From positions 1 through 64,000 of the forward strand of contig NZ_JAVHUY010000001.1 in assembly GCF_031085175.1 (NCBI RefSeq): a stretch of 64,000 bases of DNA. The letters run 5' to 3'. A model generated the notes under the pieces. It worked only from the letters and a program-made list of their open reading frames with translations. It was not told where the DNA came from and made no database searches. The position numbers were made by a program, and so were the translations under genes. Shown here piece after piece: positions 55,946-64,000 of this stretch; the stretch's first letter is position 1; the number at the start of each line of letters is the position of its first letter. The stretch comes from Phytohabitans maris. GTDB lineage: Bacteria > Actinomycetota > Actinomycetes > Mycobacteriales > Micromonosporaceae.

Positions 55946-56299
55946 GTGACCACGACTGACTGTCTCTTCTGCAAGATCGTCGCTGGGGAGATCCCGGCGG
56001 CCAAGGTGTACGAGACCGAGACCACGCTCGCCTTTCGCGACATCGGGCCCAAGGCGGCGGTGCACGTGCTGGTGATCCCGAAGGAGCACCACGCCGACGT
56101 CGTCGCGCTCGCCGCCGCGGACCCGGCGCTCGCCGGCGAGGTGCTGGCCGCGTCCGCCGCCGTGGCCAAGGCCGAGGGGCTGCTCGACGGCGGCTTCCGG
56201 GTCATCTTCAACACCGGGCCGTACAGCGGCCAGGAGGTCTTCCACGTGCACGCGCATGTGCTCGGCGGCGAGCCACTGGGCCCGATGGTCGCCAAGTGA
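55946..56299 (+). CDS. HIT family nucleotide hydrolase (HINT type)
   Basis: Protein of 117 aa with CLFCKIVAGEIPA at the N-terminus and the histidine triad HVHAHVLGG at about 98-106. HINT proteins cleave nucleoside phosphoramidates. In actinobacteria a HIT gene regularly precedes phoH-ybeY. It overlaps the next gene (TGATG). Confidence 0.95.
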   Translation: MTTTDCLFCKIVAGEIPAAKVYETETTLAFRDIGPKAAVHVLVIPKEHHADVVALAAADPALAGEVLAASAAVAKAEGLLDGGFRVIFNTGPYSGQEVFHVHAHVLGGEPLGPMVAK

Positions 56300-57645
56300 T
56301 GTCGAAGAAACTGGCCAGGATGGCCCAGCGGGTGCAGGCAGAGGCCCGCGTACCGGCGCTCTCCGCCGCGCTGCACCGGGCGGACCGGCCGCTGTGGCAG
56401 GTACAGGTCGGCGCGGCGGGCGCGGAGAGCCGGTTCCGGATCGGGTCGGTGACCAAGACGTTCACCGCGGTGCTCGTGCTCCAAGCCCGCGACGAGGGAC
56501 TGCTCGACTTGGACGACCCGATCGGCCGCCACCTCGACCTGCCCGCGCACGGCGACCTGCCGGTGCGCCGCCTGCTCTCGCACACCTCCGGCCTGCAACG
56601 CGAGCCGTACGGCGACGTGTGGGACACGCTGCTCGCCCCCGATGCCGACGGCCTGCTGGCCGAGCTCGACCGGGCCGAGCGGGTCCTGCCACCGGCCCGC
56701 CGTTACCACTACTCCAACCTCGGCATGTCGCTGCTCGGGCACGCGGTCGGCCGGCTGCGCGGCGGCACCTGGGCCGAGGTGCTCGAAGACCGGATCCTGC
56801 GCCCGCTCGGACTCGCGGACACGACGGTCCGGCCCGGCGAGCGCGCGGTGACCGGCTACCTCGTCGAGGCGTACAGCGACCACGCCAAGCCCGAGCCGCC
56901 GACCGACTTCGGCGGTGTGGGCCCGGCCGGGCAGCTGTGGAGCACCGCCGCCGACATGGCGCGGTGGGCCGCGTTCCTCGCCGACCCGGCCGCGCTCGAC
57001 CCGGGCGCCGGCGTGCTCGCTCCGTCCACCCTGGACGAGATGAGCTGGCCGCTGACCACGACCGACCAGGCACTGTGGAGCGCCGGGTTCGGGCTCGGCC
57101 TGATCCTGGTGCCGCAGGGGGAGCGGGTCGTACACGTCGGGCACGACGGTGCGATGCCGGGCTTCCTCGCCGGCGTGTACGGCCGCCGCCCCGCCCCCGC
57201 CGGGCTCGGTGACGGTACGCCCCGGGCGATGGGCTGCGCGGTGCTCGGCTCCTCCGGCACGGCGATCGCCACCGTCGAGCTGCCGCACAAGCTGCTCGCC
57301 GCCGCCGTGCAGGACGACCCGGCGCAGGTCCCGGCCTGGACGCCCGGCGAGCCGGCCCCGGAGGCGTACCGGTCGGTGCTGGGCCGCTGGTGGGGCGAGG
57401 GCTTCGAGTACGTCTTCTTCTGGCGGGACGGCGTGCTGCGGGCCCGGGGCGTGGACGATCCGCCGACCCGCCCGCCGGCGGTATTCGCCCCCGTGCCGGA
57501 CCGCCCGGACGTGCTGCGCGGCGTCTCCGGGCGGGAGGTGGGCGAGCTGCTGCGGCTCACCCGCGACGCCGAGGGCACCGTCGTGCGCATGCACTGGGCG
57601 ACCTACCGCTTCACTCGGGACCAGCAGACCTTCGCCGGCGATTAG
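56299..57645 (+). CDS. serine hydrolase of the beta-lactamase / PBP fold
   Basis: Protein of 448 aa. Active-site serine in SVTKTF (SxxK) near residue 52, tyrosine in YHYSNLG (YxN) near 138, and HVGHDGAMPG as the third motif (HxG in place of KTG). A C-terminal extension (about 355-448) is lipocalin-like. Such proteins act as esterases, D-aminopeptidases or amidases; beta-lactam resistance is not implied. No signal peptide is seen. A GTG one codon upstream (56296) is an equal start candidate. Confidence 0.88.
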   Translation: MSKKLARMAQRVQAEARVPALSAALHRADRPLWQVQVGAAGAESRFRIGSVTKTFTAVLVLQARDEGLLDLDDPIGRHLDLPAHGDLPVRRLLSHTSGLQREPYGDVWDTLLAPDADGLLAELDRAERVLPPARRYHYSNLGMSLLGHAVGRLRGGTWAEVLEDRILRPLGLADTTVRPGERAVTGYLVEAYSDHAKPEPPTDFGGVGPAGQLWSTAADMARWAAFLADPAALDPGAGVLAPSTLDEMSWPLTTTDQALWSAGFGLGLILVPQGERVVHVGHDGAMPGFLAGVYGRRPAPAGLGDGTPRAMGCAVLGSSGTAIATVELPHKLLAAAVQDDPAQVPAWTPGEPAPEAYRSVLGRWWGEGFEYVFFWRDGVLRARGVDDPPTRPPAVFAPVPDRPDVLRGVSGREVGELLRLTRDAEGTVVRMHWATYRFTRDQQTFAGD

Positions 57646-57810
57646 TGCCCTTCTGTCCGGTTCCCCGGAAGCGGAATTACCAGGTCCCCACGCGGAAATG
57701 GGCGCGGTGGTCAGGGCGTTGAGCCGATACGATGGAGCAGTTCCGCACGTCGCGCCACCGGGCGCGGCACTGAGACCGAGAGCAGGTGGCATTGGCCCGA
57801 GGGCCGATCT

Positions 57811-58860
<1,050 letters not shown>

Positions 58861-58884
58861 TCCGTCTCCTGGGGGAAGAGCACG

Positions 58885-59352
58885 TTGTCCATAGAGATCG
58901 CCAACGAGTCCGGCGTCGACGTCGATACCGACGCCGTGATGGCGGTGGCCCGGCACGCGCTCGACGAGATGGGTGTCAACCCGCTCGCCGAGCTTTCGGT
59001 CCTGCTCGTCGACGTCGACTACATGACCGAGCTCAACCACCGCTGGATGGGCAGCGACGGCCCGACCGACGTGCTCGCGTTCCCGATGGACGAGGGGAGC
59101 GTCGACCACGGCCCGGGCGAGGCGGGCGCCGGTGAGCCGGCGCTGCTCGGCGACATCGTGCTGTGCCCGGAGGTGGCGGCCAAGCAGGCGGCCACCGCCG
59201 GCCACTCGGCGGCCGACGAGCTGCACCTGTTGACCGTCCACGGAGCCCTGCACCTGCTCGGTTACGACCACGCCGAGCCGGAGGAGGAGCGGGAGATGTT
59301 CGCGCTGCAGGCCCGGCTGCTGTCCAGCTGGCGGGCCTCCAGAGTCCAGTGA
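58885..59352 (+). CDS. ybeY: endoribonuclease YbeY
   Basis: Metal-dependent RNase of 155 aa for 16S rRNA 3' end maturation and ribosome quality control. The zinc motif [17 protein letters not shown] (H-3x-H-5x-H) is at about 112-128, and [19 protein letters not shown] is conserved. Starts with TTG 58885 after GGGGGAAGAG, an uncommon but well-supported start. Confidence 0.96.
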   Translation: MSIEIANESGVDVDTDAVMAVARHALDEMGVNPLAELSVLLVDVDYMTELNHRWMGSDGPTDVLAFPMDEGSVDHGPGEAGAGEPALLGDIVLCPEVAAKQAATAGHSAADELHLLTVHGALHLLGYDHAEPEEEREMFALQARLLSSWRASRVQ

Positions 59353-59470
59353 GGGAGCGAGTTGGCGCGGCGGCGTCTGGACGCCGCTCCGCCGACGTAG
59401 TCGGGGTTTCGGGGCGGCGGAGGAAGACGTCGCCTTCAGCGCCGCACGAGCGAGCGAACCAGGAGGCGCT

Positions 59471-60820
59471 GTGAACGCCGCAGCCGCCGCCACGGGCGGC
59501 GGGTTACCCGACCTGCAGCTGCTGATCTTCGCCGCCGGGCTGGTCGTCCTGGCCGGCATCGTGGCGATGACCGACGCGGCGCTCGCCGCCGTCTCGCCGG
59601 CGCGCGCCGCCGAGCTTGCCCGCGAGGGGGTACGGGGCGCCCGCGCCCTGCAGATCGTCGCCTCCGACGTGGTCCGCCACCTCAACCTGCTCCTGCTGCT
59701 GCGGCTGCTCTGCGAGCTGACCGCGACCACGCTCGTCGCCTTGGTGGCGGTCGACACGTTCAGCGCCGGGTGGACCGCCGCGCTGGTCACGGCGGGCGCG
59801 ATGACCGTGGTCAGCTTCGTCGTCGTGGGCGTCGGCCCGCGCACGATCGGCCGCCAGCACGCGTACGCGGTGGGCCGCACCACCGCCCCGCTGGTGCGCT
59901 GGCTGGGCCGGGCGCTCGGGCCGCTCGCCTCGCTGCTGATCCTCATCGGCAACGCGGTGACGCCCGGCAAGGGCTTCCGGGAGGGGCCGTTCGCCTCCCA
60001 GATCGAGCTGCGCGAGCTGGTCGACCTGGCGGAGCAGCGGGGCGTGGTGGAGCACGGCGAGCGCCAGATGATCCACTCGGTCTTCGCGCTCGGCGACACG
60101 ATCGCCCGCGAGGTGATGGTGCCGCGCACCGAGATGGTCTGGATCGAGTCGCACAAGTCGCTGCGGCAGGCGCTCGCGCTCTTCATGCGCTCCGGCTTCT
60201 CCCGCATCCCGGTGATCGGCGAGAGCGTCGACGACGTGCTCGGCGTTCTCTATCTCAAGGACGTCGTGCGGCGTACGCAGAGCGGCGGTCCGGGCGCCGA
60301 CGCCACGGCGGTGGCCGAGCTGATGCGCGAGGCGCGGTTCGTGCCGGAGTCCAAGCCGGTCGACGACCTGCTCTCCGAGATGCAGGCGGCCCGCACCCAC
60401 CTGGTGATCGTCGTCGACGAGTACGGCGGCACCGGCGGCCTGGTCACGATCGAAGACATCCTCGAGGAGATCGTCGGCGAGATCACCGACGAGTACGACG
60501 TCGAGCGCCCGCCGGTCGAGCGGCTCGACGACGGCGCGGTCCGGGTGACCGCCCGCCTGCCCGTGGAGGACCTCGGCGAGATCTTCGGCGTCGACCTCCC
60601 CGACGACGAGGTGGAGACCGTCGGCGGCCTGCTCGCCCAGGCGCTGGGGCGGGTACCGATCCCGGGGGCACAGGCTACGGTGAGCGGGCTGCACATGGTC
60701 GCCGAGGGCACCACCGGCCGCCGCAACCGGATCGATTCCGTCCTGGTTCGCCGCGAGGTGTCCAGCGGCGACGTGCCCGCCGAGACCCCCGAGCAAGAGA
60801 GGCAGACCGCCGATGCCTGA
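59471..60820 (+). CDS. CNNM/CorC-type transporter with CBS domains
   Basis: Membrane protein of 449 aa: DUF21 transmembrane domain with about four helices (about 10-185), two CBS domains (about 215-350; VPRTEMVWIES, VDEYGGTGGLVTIED) and a C-terminal CorC/HlyC domain. The family handles divalent cations such as Mg/Co, though it is often labelled haemolysin. It lies between ybeY and era as Rv2366c does. GTG start after AGGAGGCGCT. It overlaps the next gene by 8 nt. Confidence 0.92.
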   Translation: MNAAAAATGGGLPDLQLLIFAAGLVVLAGIVAMTDAALAAVSPARAAELAREGVRGARALQIVASDVVRHLNLLLLLRLLCELTATTLVALVAVDTFSAGWTAALVTAGAMTVVSFVVVGVGPRTIGRQHAYAVGRTTAPLVRWLGRALGPLASLLILIGNAVTPGKGFREGPFASQIELRELVDLAEQRGVVEHGERQMIHSVFALGDTIAREVMVPRTEMVWIESHKSLRQALALFMRSGFSRIPVIGESVDDVLGVLYLKDVVRRTQSGGPGADATAVAELMREARFVPESKPVDDLLSEMQAARTHLVIVVDEYGGTGGLVTIEDILEEIVGEITDEYDVERPPVERLDDGAVRVTARLPVEDLGEIFGVDLPDDEVETVGGLLAQALGRVPIPGAQATVSGLHMVAEGTTGRRNRIDSVLVRREVSSGDVPAETPEQERQTADA

Positions 60821-61199
60821 GTCGTCCAGGGCGACCGCGATTGGAGCGCCGGTCGGCGCGCCGGCCGAGCTGGACGCCGAAGACGCCAAGCTGGTGCTGC
60901 TCGCCCGCGGCGCACGGGCCCGGGTGACCGCGGTCGAGGGCGCGGCGGTGCGCGACCAGGACGGCCGTACCTACGCGGCGGCGAGCGTCTCACTCCCTTC
61001 GCTGACGGTCACCGCGCTCCAGCTCGCCGTGGCTTCGGCGGCGGCGGCCGGCGCGACCCGCCTGGAGGCCGCGGCGGTGGTGACCGAGGCGTCCACTCTG
61101 GACGGCGCCGGGTACGCCGCGGTCCGCGACCTCTCCACCGACGCCCCGGTGCACGTGGCCGGCCCGGACGGCAGGCTCATCGGCACGGTGACCGGGTGA
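60813..61199 (+). CDS. cytidine-deaminase-like protein lacking the zinc site
   Basis: Protein of 128 aa at the position of M. tuberculosis Rv2365c. The part YAAASVSLPSLTVTALQLAV recalls the alpha-beta core of cytidine deaminases, but the catalytic HAE/CAE and PCxxC motifs are missing; the protein has no cysteine at all and a single histidine. It is probably not a deaminase; perhaps a structural or regulatory relative. It overlaps the CBS gene by 8 nt and is followed by era 34 bp later. Confidence 0.78.
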   Translation: MPESSRATAIGAPVGAPAELDAEDAKLVLLARGARARVTAVEGAAVRDQDGRTYAAASVSLPSLTVTALQLAVASAAAAGATRLEAAAVVTEASTLDGAGYAAVRDLSTDAPVHVAGPDGRLIGTVTG

Positions 61200-61233
61200 G
61201 CCCCGTGGTCGAGGGTCAGCGCGAGGGGGCGGC

Positions 61234-62106
61234 GTGAGGGCGGGGTTCGCCTGCTTCGTGGGCCGGCCCAACGCCGGCAAGTCCACGCTGATGAACTCCA
61301 TCGTCGGGCAGAAGATCGCCATCACCTCCAACAAGCCGCAGACCACCCGGCACGTGATCCGGGGCGTGCTGCACCGCGAAGACTCGCAGCTCGTACTCGT
61401 GGACACGCCCGGCCTGCACCGGCCCCGTACCCTCCTCGGCGAGCGCCTCAACGACCTGGTCCGGCAGACCTGGAGCGAGGTCGACGTGATCGGGCTCTGC
61501 GTGCCGGCCGACGAGGAGGTCGGGCGGGGCGACCGGTTCATCACCGGGGAGCTGGCCGAGCTGAAGGCCGCGGTGGTCGCCGTCGTGACCAAGGCCGACC
61601 TGGTCGACCGCAAGCGGCTGACCGAGCAGCTGGTCGCGGTCAGCCAGCTCGCCGACTTCGCCGAGGTGGTGCCGGTCAGCGCGGTCTCCGGATACCAGGT
61701 CGAGACGCTCGTCGACGTGATGACCAAGTACCTGCCCGAGTCGCCGCAGCTCTACCCGGACGACATGCTCACCGACGAGCCCGAGCAGGTGATGGTCGCC
61801 GAGCTGGTCCGTGAGGCGGCGCTGGAGGGCGTACGCGACGAGCTGCCGCACTCGATCGCGGTGGTGGTCGAGGAGATGATCCGCGAGGGCGGGCTGACGA
61901 AGATCTACGCCGATGTCTACGTGGAGCGGACCAGCCAGAAGGCCATCGTGATCGGGGCCCGGGGCAGCCGGCTCAAGGAGGTCGGCACCCGCGCCCGCGC
62001 CGAGATCGAGGCGCTGCTCGGCACGAAGGTCTACCTCGACCTGCACGTACGGGTGGCGAAGGACTGGCAGCGCGACCCGAAGCAGCTGCGCAAGCTCGGC
62101 TTCTGA
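61234..62106 (+). CDS. era: GTPase Era
   Basis: Essential GTPase of 290 aa for 30S subunit maturation; binds the 16S rRNA 3' end. G domain with GRPNAGKSTLMN, DTPGLHRPR and TKADL; KH domain at about 205-285 with AIVIGARGSRLKEVGTRAR. GTG 61234 starts the protein with the short actinobacterial N-terminus (MRAGFACFVGRPN). It ends the phoH-ybeY-CBS-era group. Confidence 0.96.
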   Translation: MRAGFACFVGRPNAGKSTLMNSIVGQKIAITSNKPQTTRHVIRGVLHREDSQLVLVDTPGLHRPRTLLGERLNDLVRQTWSEVDVIGLCVPADEEVGRGDRFITGELAELKAAVVAVVTKADLVDRKRLTEQLVAVSQLADFAEVVPVSAVSGYQVETLVDVMTKYLPESPQLYPDDMLTDEPEQVMVAELVREAALEGVRDELPHSIAVVVEEMIREGGLTKIYADVYVERTSQKAIVIGARGSRLKEVGTRARAEIEALLGTKVYLDLHVRVAKDWQRDPKQLRKLGF

Positions 62107-62217
62107 CGTCTTTGTGCGGTTCGTCACGCAGACGTTTCCGTTTGGACGGGTTCATCGGTTGGTCTGCGGGGTAGGGCGGTAGCTACCCCCGTTCCCCGCA
62201 TCCCCCCGATTGGACCC

Positions 62218-63327
62218 ATGCGAAACAGGTACGTGGATCTGCTGCGCGCACTGGCCGTCGTCCGAGTCGTCGTCTACCACACCACCCACTGGGCGTTTCT
62301 CACCATCGCCTTCCCCGCGATGTCGGTGATGTTCGCGCTCGCCGGCTCGCTGATGGCGGCCTCCCTGGACAGTCACGGCGTACGCGCGGTCTGGCGGCGG
62401 CTGCGCCGGCTGCTGCCCGCGCTGTGGGTGCTCGCCGCCGTGTTCGTACCGGCCATGCTGCTCACCGGGCTCCCGGTGGACTGGCGCCTGCTCTACTGGG
62501 GCCTGCCGCTGCTCGACCCGCCGGCCAACGCGTGGGGGGCGCTGGCGCTGAGCGCGATCTGGTACCTGCGCGACTACCTGTGGTTCGTCCTGCTCTCACC
62601 GCTGGCGTTGCCGCTGTTTCGGCGCTTCCCGATCCCGACGCTCGCCACGCCGTACCTGCTGCTGGCGCTCATCGAGTTCGGCGCCATGCCGGCGCACACC
62701 GTGCTCAAGGACGTGGGCCTGTACTTCGGCGCGTGGCTGCTCGGCTTCGCCCACCACGACGGCCTGCTGCGCCGCCTGTCGTGGCGGCTGCTCGTGCCGT
62801 GCATCGGGGTGCTGGCGGTGGCCGGCGCGGCGTGGTTTCTGACCCATCCGGGGCCGCGCGGCTTCGACCTCAACGACATCCGGCTCGGCAACGCGCTCTG
62901 GTCCGCCGCGTTCGTGCTCGCGCTGCTCGGCTTCGCCCCGGCCACGACCGCCTGGCTGGAACGGCGGGTCGGGCTGCTGCGCGCCGTCACGGTGCTCAAC
63001 AGCCGGGCGCTCACCATCTACCTGTGGCACATGCCGATCGTCGTCGGGGTCGCCGCGGTACTCCCGTTCAGCCTCGCCGCGCGGCTAGCCGTCGTGGCGC
63101 TGCTGGTGGCCGTGTCGGTCGTGCTCTTCGGCTGGGTGGAGGACGTCTCCGCGCGGCGCCGCCCGGTGCTGCTGCCCGGTGGGCGGCGCCGCGTCCCCGC
63201 GGCTCAGACCTCCCGCAGGGTGATGTCGCCGCTCCCGGTCTCCAGGTCGAGCAGGTACCGCCCCGTCGGCGAGCTGGGCACGCCGAGCACCTTCTCGCCT
63301 GACCCGGTGCGCGCGTCGACCCGGTAG
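62218..63327 (+). CDS. acyltransferase 3 family membrane protein
   Basis: Protein of 369 aa with about ten transmembrane helices. It starts RYVDLLRALAVVRVVVYHTT with the conserved Arg and the catalytic His of OafA/acyltransferase 3 proteins, and has RLRRLLPALWVLA afterwards. It would transfer an acyl group to a cell-surface sugar or lipid; substrate unknown. The last 41 codons run antiparallel over the DUF4097 gene (124-bp overlap), and that tail has no hydrophobic or conserved pattern. Confidence 0.85.
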   Translation: MRNRYVDLLRALAVVRVVVYHTTHWAFLTIAFPAMSVMFALAGSLMAASLDSHGVRAVWRRLRRLLPALWVLAAVFVPAMLLTGLPVDWRLLYWGLPLLDPPANAWGALALSAIWYLRDYLWFVLLSPLALPLFRRFPIPTLATPYLLLALIEFGAMPAHTVLKDVGLYFGAWLLGFAHHDGLLRRLSWRLLVPCIGVLAVAGAAWFLTHPGPRGFDLNDIRLGNALWSAAFVLALLGFAPATTAWLERRVGLLRAVTVLNSRALTIYLWHMPIVVGVAAVLPFSLAARLAVVALLVAVSVVLFGWVEDVSARRRPVLLPGGRRRVPAAQTSRRVMSPLPVSRSSRYRPVGELGTPSTFSPDPVRASTR

Positions 63328-63977
63328 GAGCCCGCCGGTACAGCGAGGTCGACGTTGCCGCTGCCCGTGTGGGTACGCACGGCACCGCTCTTGGCCAGCG
63401 ACAGCGTCACGTCGCCGGAGCCGGTGCGGGCGGTGTTCGTCGCGCCGGACAGGCCGCGCGCGTCGATGTTGCCCGAGCCGGTACGCGCCTCCAGGTCACC
63501 GCCGACATCGGCGATCACCATGTCGCCGGAGCCGGCCTGCACCCGCACCGAGCCGGTCGCGTCGGTGATGCCGACGTTGCCCGAGCCGGTCCTCAGGTCC
63601 ACGGTAGACACACCGCTCAGGGAGAGGTCGCCGGAGCCGATCTCGCCCCGGATCGCCACACCCTTAGGGGCCACGATCTCCCAGTCGACGCTGCAGAAGT
63701 TGCCACACTCGCTGTCGATCTGCAGCACCGAGCCGTTGATCTGGTACGCGGTGTCCGGCTCGTCGCCCGTGTAGCGCACCACCCGGCGCACGTCGACCTG
63801 CTGCGTGTCGCTGGTGCTGATCGTCACGTTGCCCGAACCCGGCTCGATGACGATCTCGCTGATCGCCACCTTCTCGGTGTTGTCGTAGTCCAGGCGGGTC
63901 CGGGCGACGTCGTCGCAGGCGACCAGGCCGGCGACGGCGACCACGCCGGCCACGGCGAGCAGCTTTCGGGGATCCAT
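63204..63977 (-). CDS. DUF4097 lipoprotein-like beta-helix protein
   Basis: Protein of about 257 aa. The N-terminal hydrophobic stretch ends LVAC, a plausible lipobox. The rest is a right-handed beta-helix-like repeat region with about eight GSGD/GSGN turns (RTGSGNVGI, QAGSGDMVI, RTGSGNIDA, HTGSGNVDL and so on), spaced about 17-22 residues, the DUF4097 (DUF2807-like) pattern. The start is ATG 63977; GTG 63986 is also possible. Function unknown. Confidence 0.85.
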   Translation of the reverse strand: MDPRKLLAVAGVVAVAGLVACDDVARTRLDYDNTEKVAISEIVIEPGSGNVTISTSDTQQVDVRRVVRYTGDEPDTAYQINGSVLQIDSECGNFCSVDWEIVAPKGVAIRGEIGSGDLSLSGVSTVDLRTGSGNVGITDATGSVRVQAGSGDMVIADVGGDLEARTGSGNIDARGLSGATNTARTGSGDVTLSLAKSGAVRTHTGSGNVDLAVPAGSYRVDARTGSGEKVLGVPSSPTGRYLLDLETGSGDITLREV

Positions 63978-64000
63978 GGTCTGCACGGTACGGGCGCGGA

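Noticed and set aside
56299-57645. Beta-lactamase resistance gene
   Set aside because: It has SxxK and YxN but HxG instead of KTG, no signal peptide and a lipocalin-like tail, which fits esterase/peptidase relatives.

Overview
The window is chromosomal DNA from a high-GC actinomycete, most likely a member of the Micromonosporaceae. This rests on GC-rich codon use throughout, frequent GTG starts, several leaderless-looking promoters, and a gene order that matches the actinobacterial core chromosome. From rne to era the order runs broadly parallel to the Mycobacterium tuberculosis block ndk-rne-rplU-rpmA-obg ... nadD-rsfS-gpgP ... holA-rpsT ... lepA ... hemW ... hrcA-dnaJ-rsmE ... phoH-ybeY-CBS protein-era. 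The genus is an inference; no rRNA or tRNA gene was found.

Layout. 1-1778: a near-intact IS1182-like insertion sequence with matching 21-bp ends. 2.0-5.4 kb: a membrane-anchored VOC protein, ndk and a Tat-exported PhoD-type phosphatase. 5.4-8.8 kb: type II ileS behind a T-box riboswitch that appears to work on translation. 8.8-11.5 kb: an Fe-S photolyase and a proline-rich membrane protein. 11.6-20.3 kb: a radical-SAM pair, the large ribonuclease E/G, a lipoprotein, L21, L27 and Obg, with a tandem array of hairpin repeats between L27 and Obg. 20.3-28.3 kb: an accessory block sitting where related genomes carry proBA. It holds a GNAT enzyme, a gene-poor 1.1 kb stretch with palindromes and a MITE-like element, an MFS exporter, trpS with a complete-looking tryptophan attenuator, a DNA-binding protein, a DUF397 protein and aminopeptidase N. 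28.3-31.3 kb: nadD, rsfS, a GpgP-like phosphatase, a lipoprotein and DegV. 31.3-39.1 kb: comEA with a very long repetitive N-terminus, comEC, holA and a large repeat-rich membrane protein, joined by 4-nt start/stop overlaps. 39.2-47 kb: S20, a kinase-like protein, DUF4240, LepA, NUDIX, a small membrane protein, a lysozyme-like protein, an enoyl-CoA hydratase and hemW. 47.3-51 kb: a DUF4870 protein and the CIRCE-controlled hrcA-dnaJ-rsmE operon. 51-57.7 kb: GH3 glucosidase, secreted trypsin, a MarR/epimerase divergent pair, a HIT protein and a beta-lactamase-fold hydrolase. 57.8-62.1 kb: phoH-ybeY-CBS transporter-deaminase-like-era (RNA maturation and ribosome assembly). 62.2-64 kb: an acyltransferase overlapping convergently with a DUF4097 lipoprotein.

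Most genes are housekeeping. The novelty lies in regulation and in repeats. Two aminoacyl-tRNA synthetase genes are controlled by RNA in two different ways (T-box and leader-peptide attenuation). Several palindrome families sit just after gene ends. One of them shares a 12-nt half-site with the DNA flanking the insertion sequence. The large protein downstream of holA carries two unrelated, nearly perfect tandem repeats.
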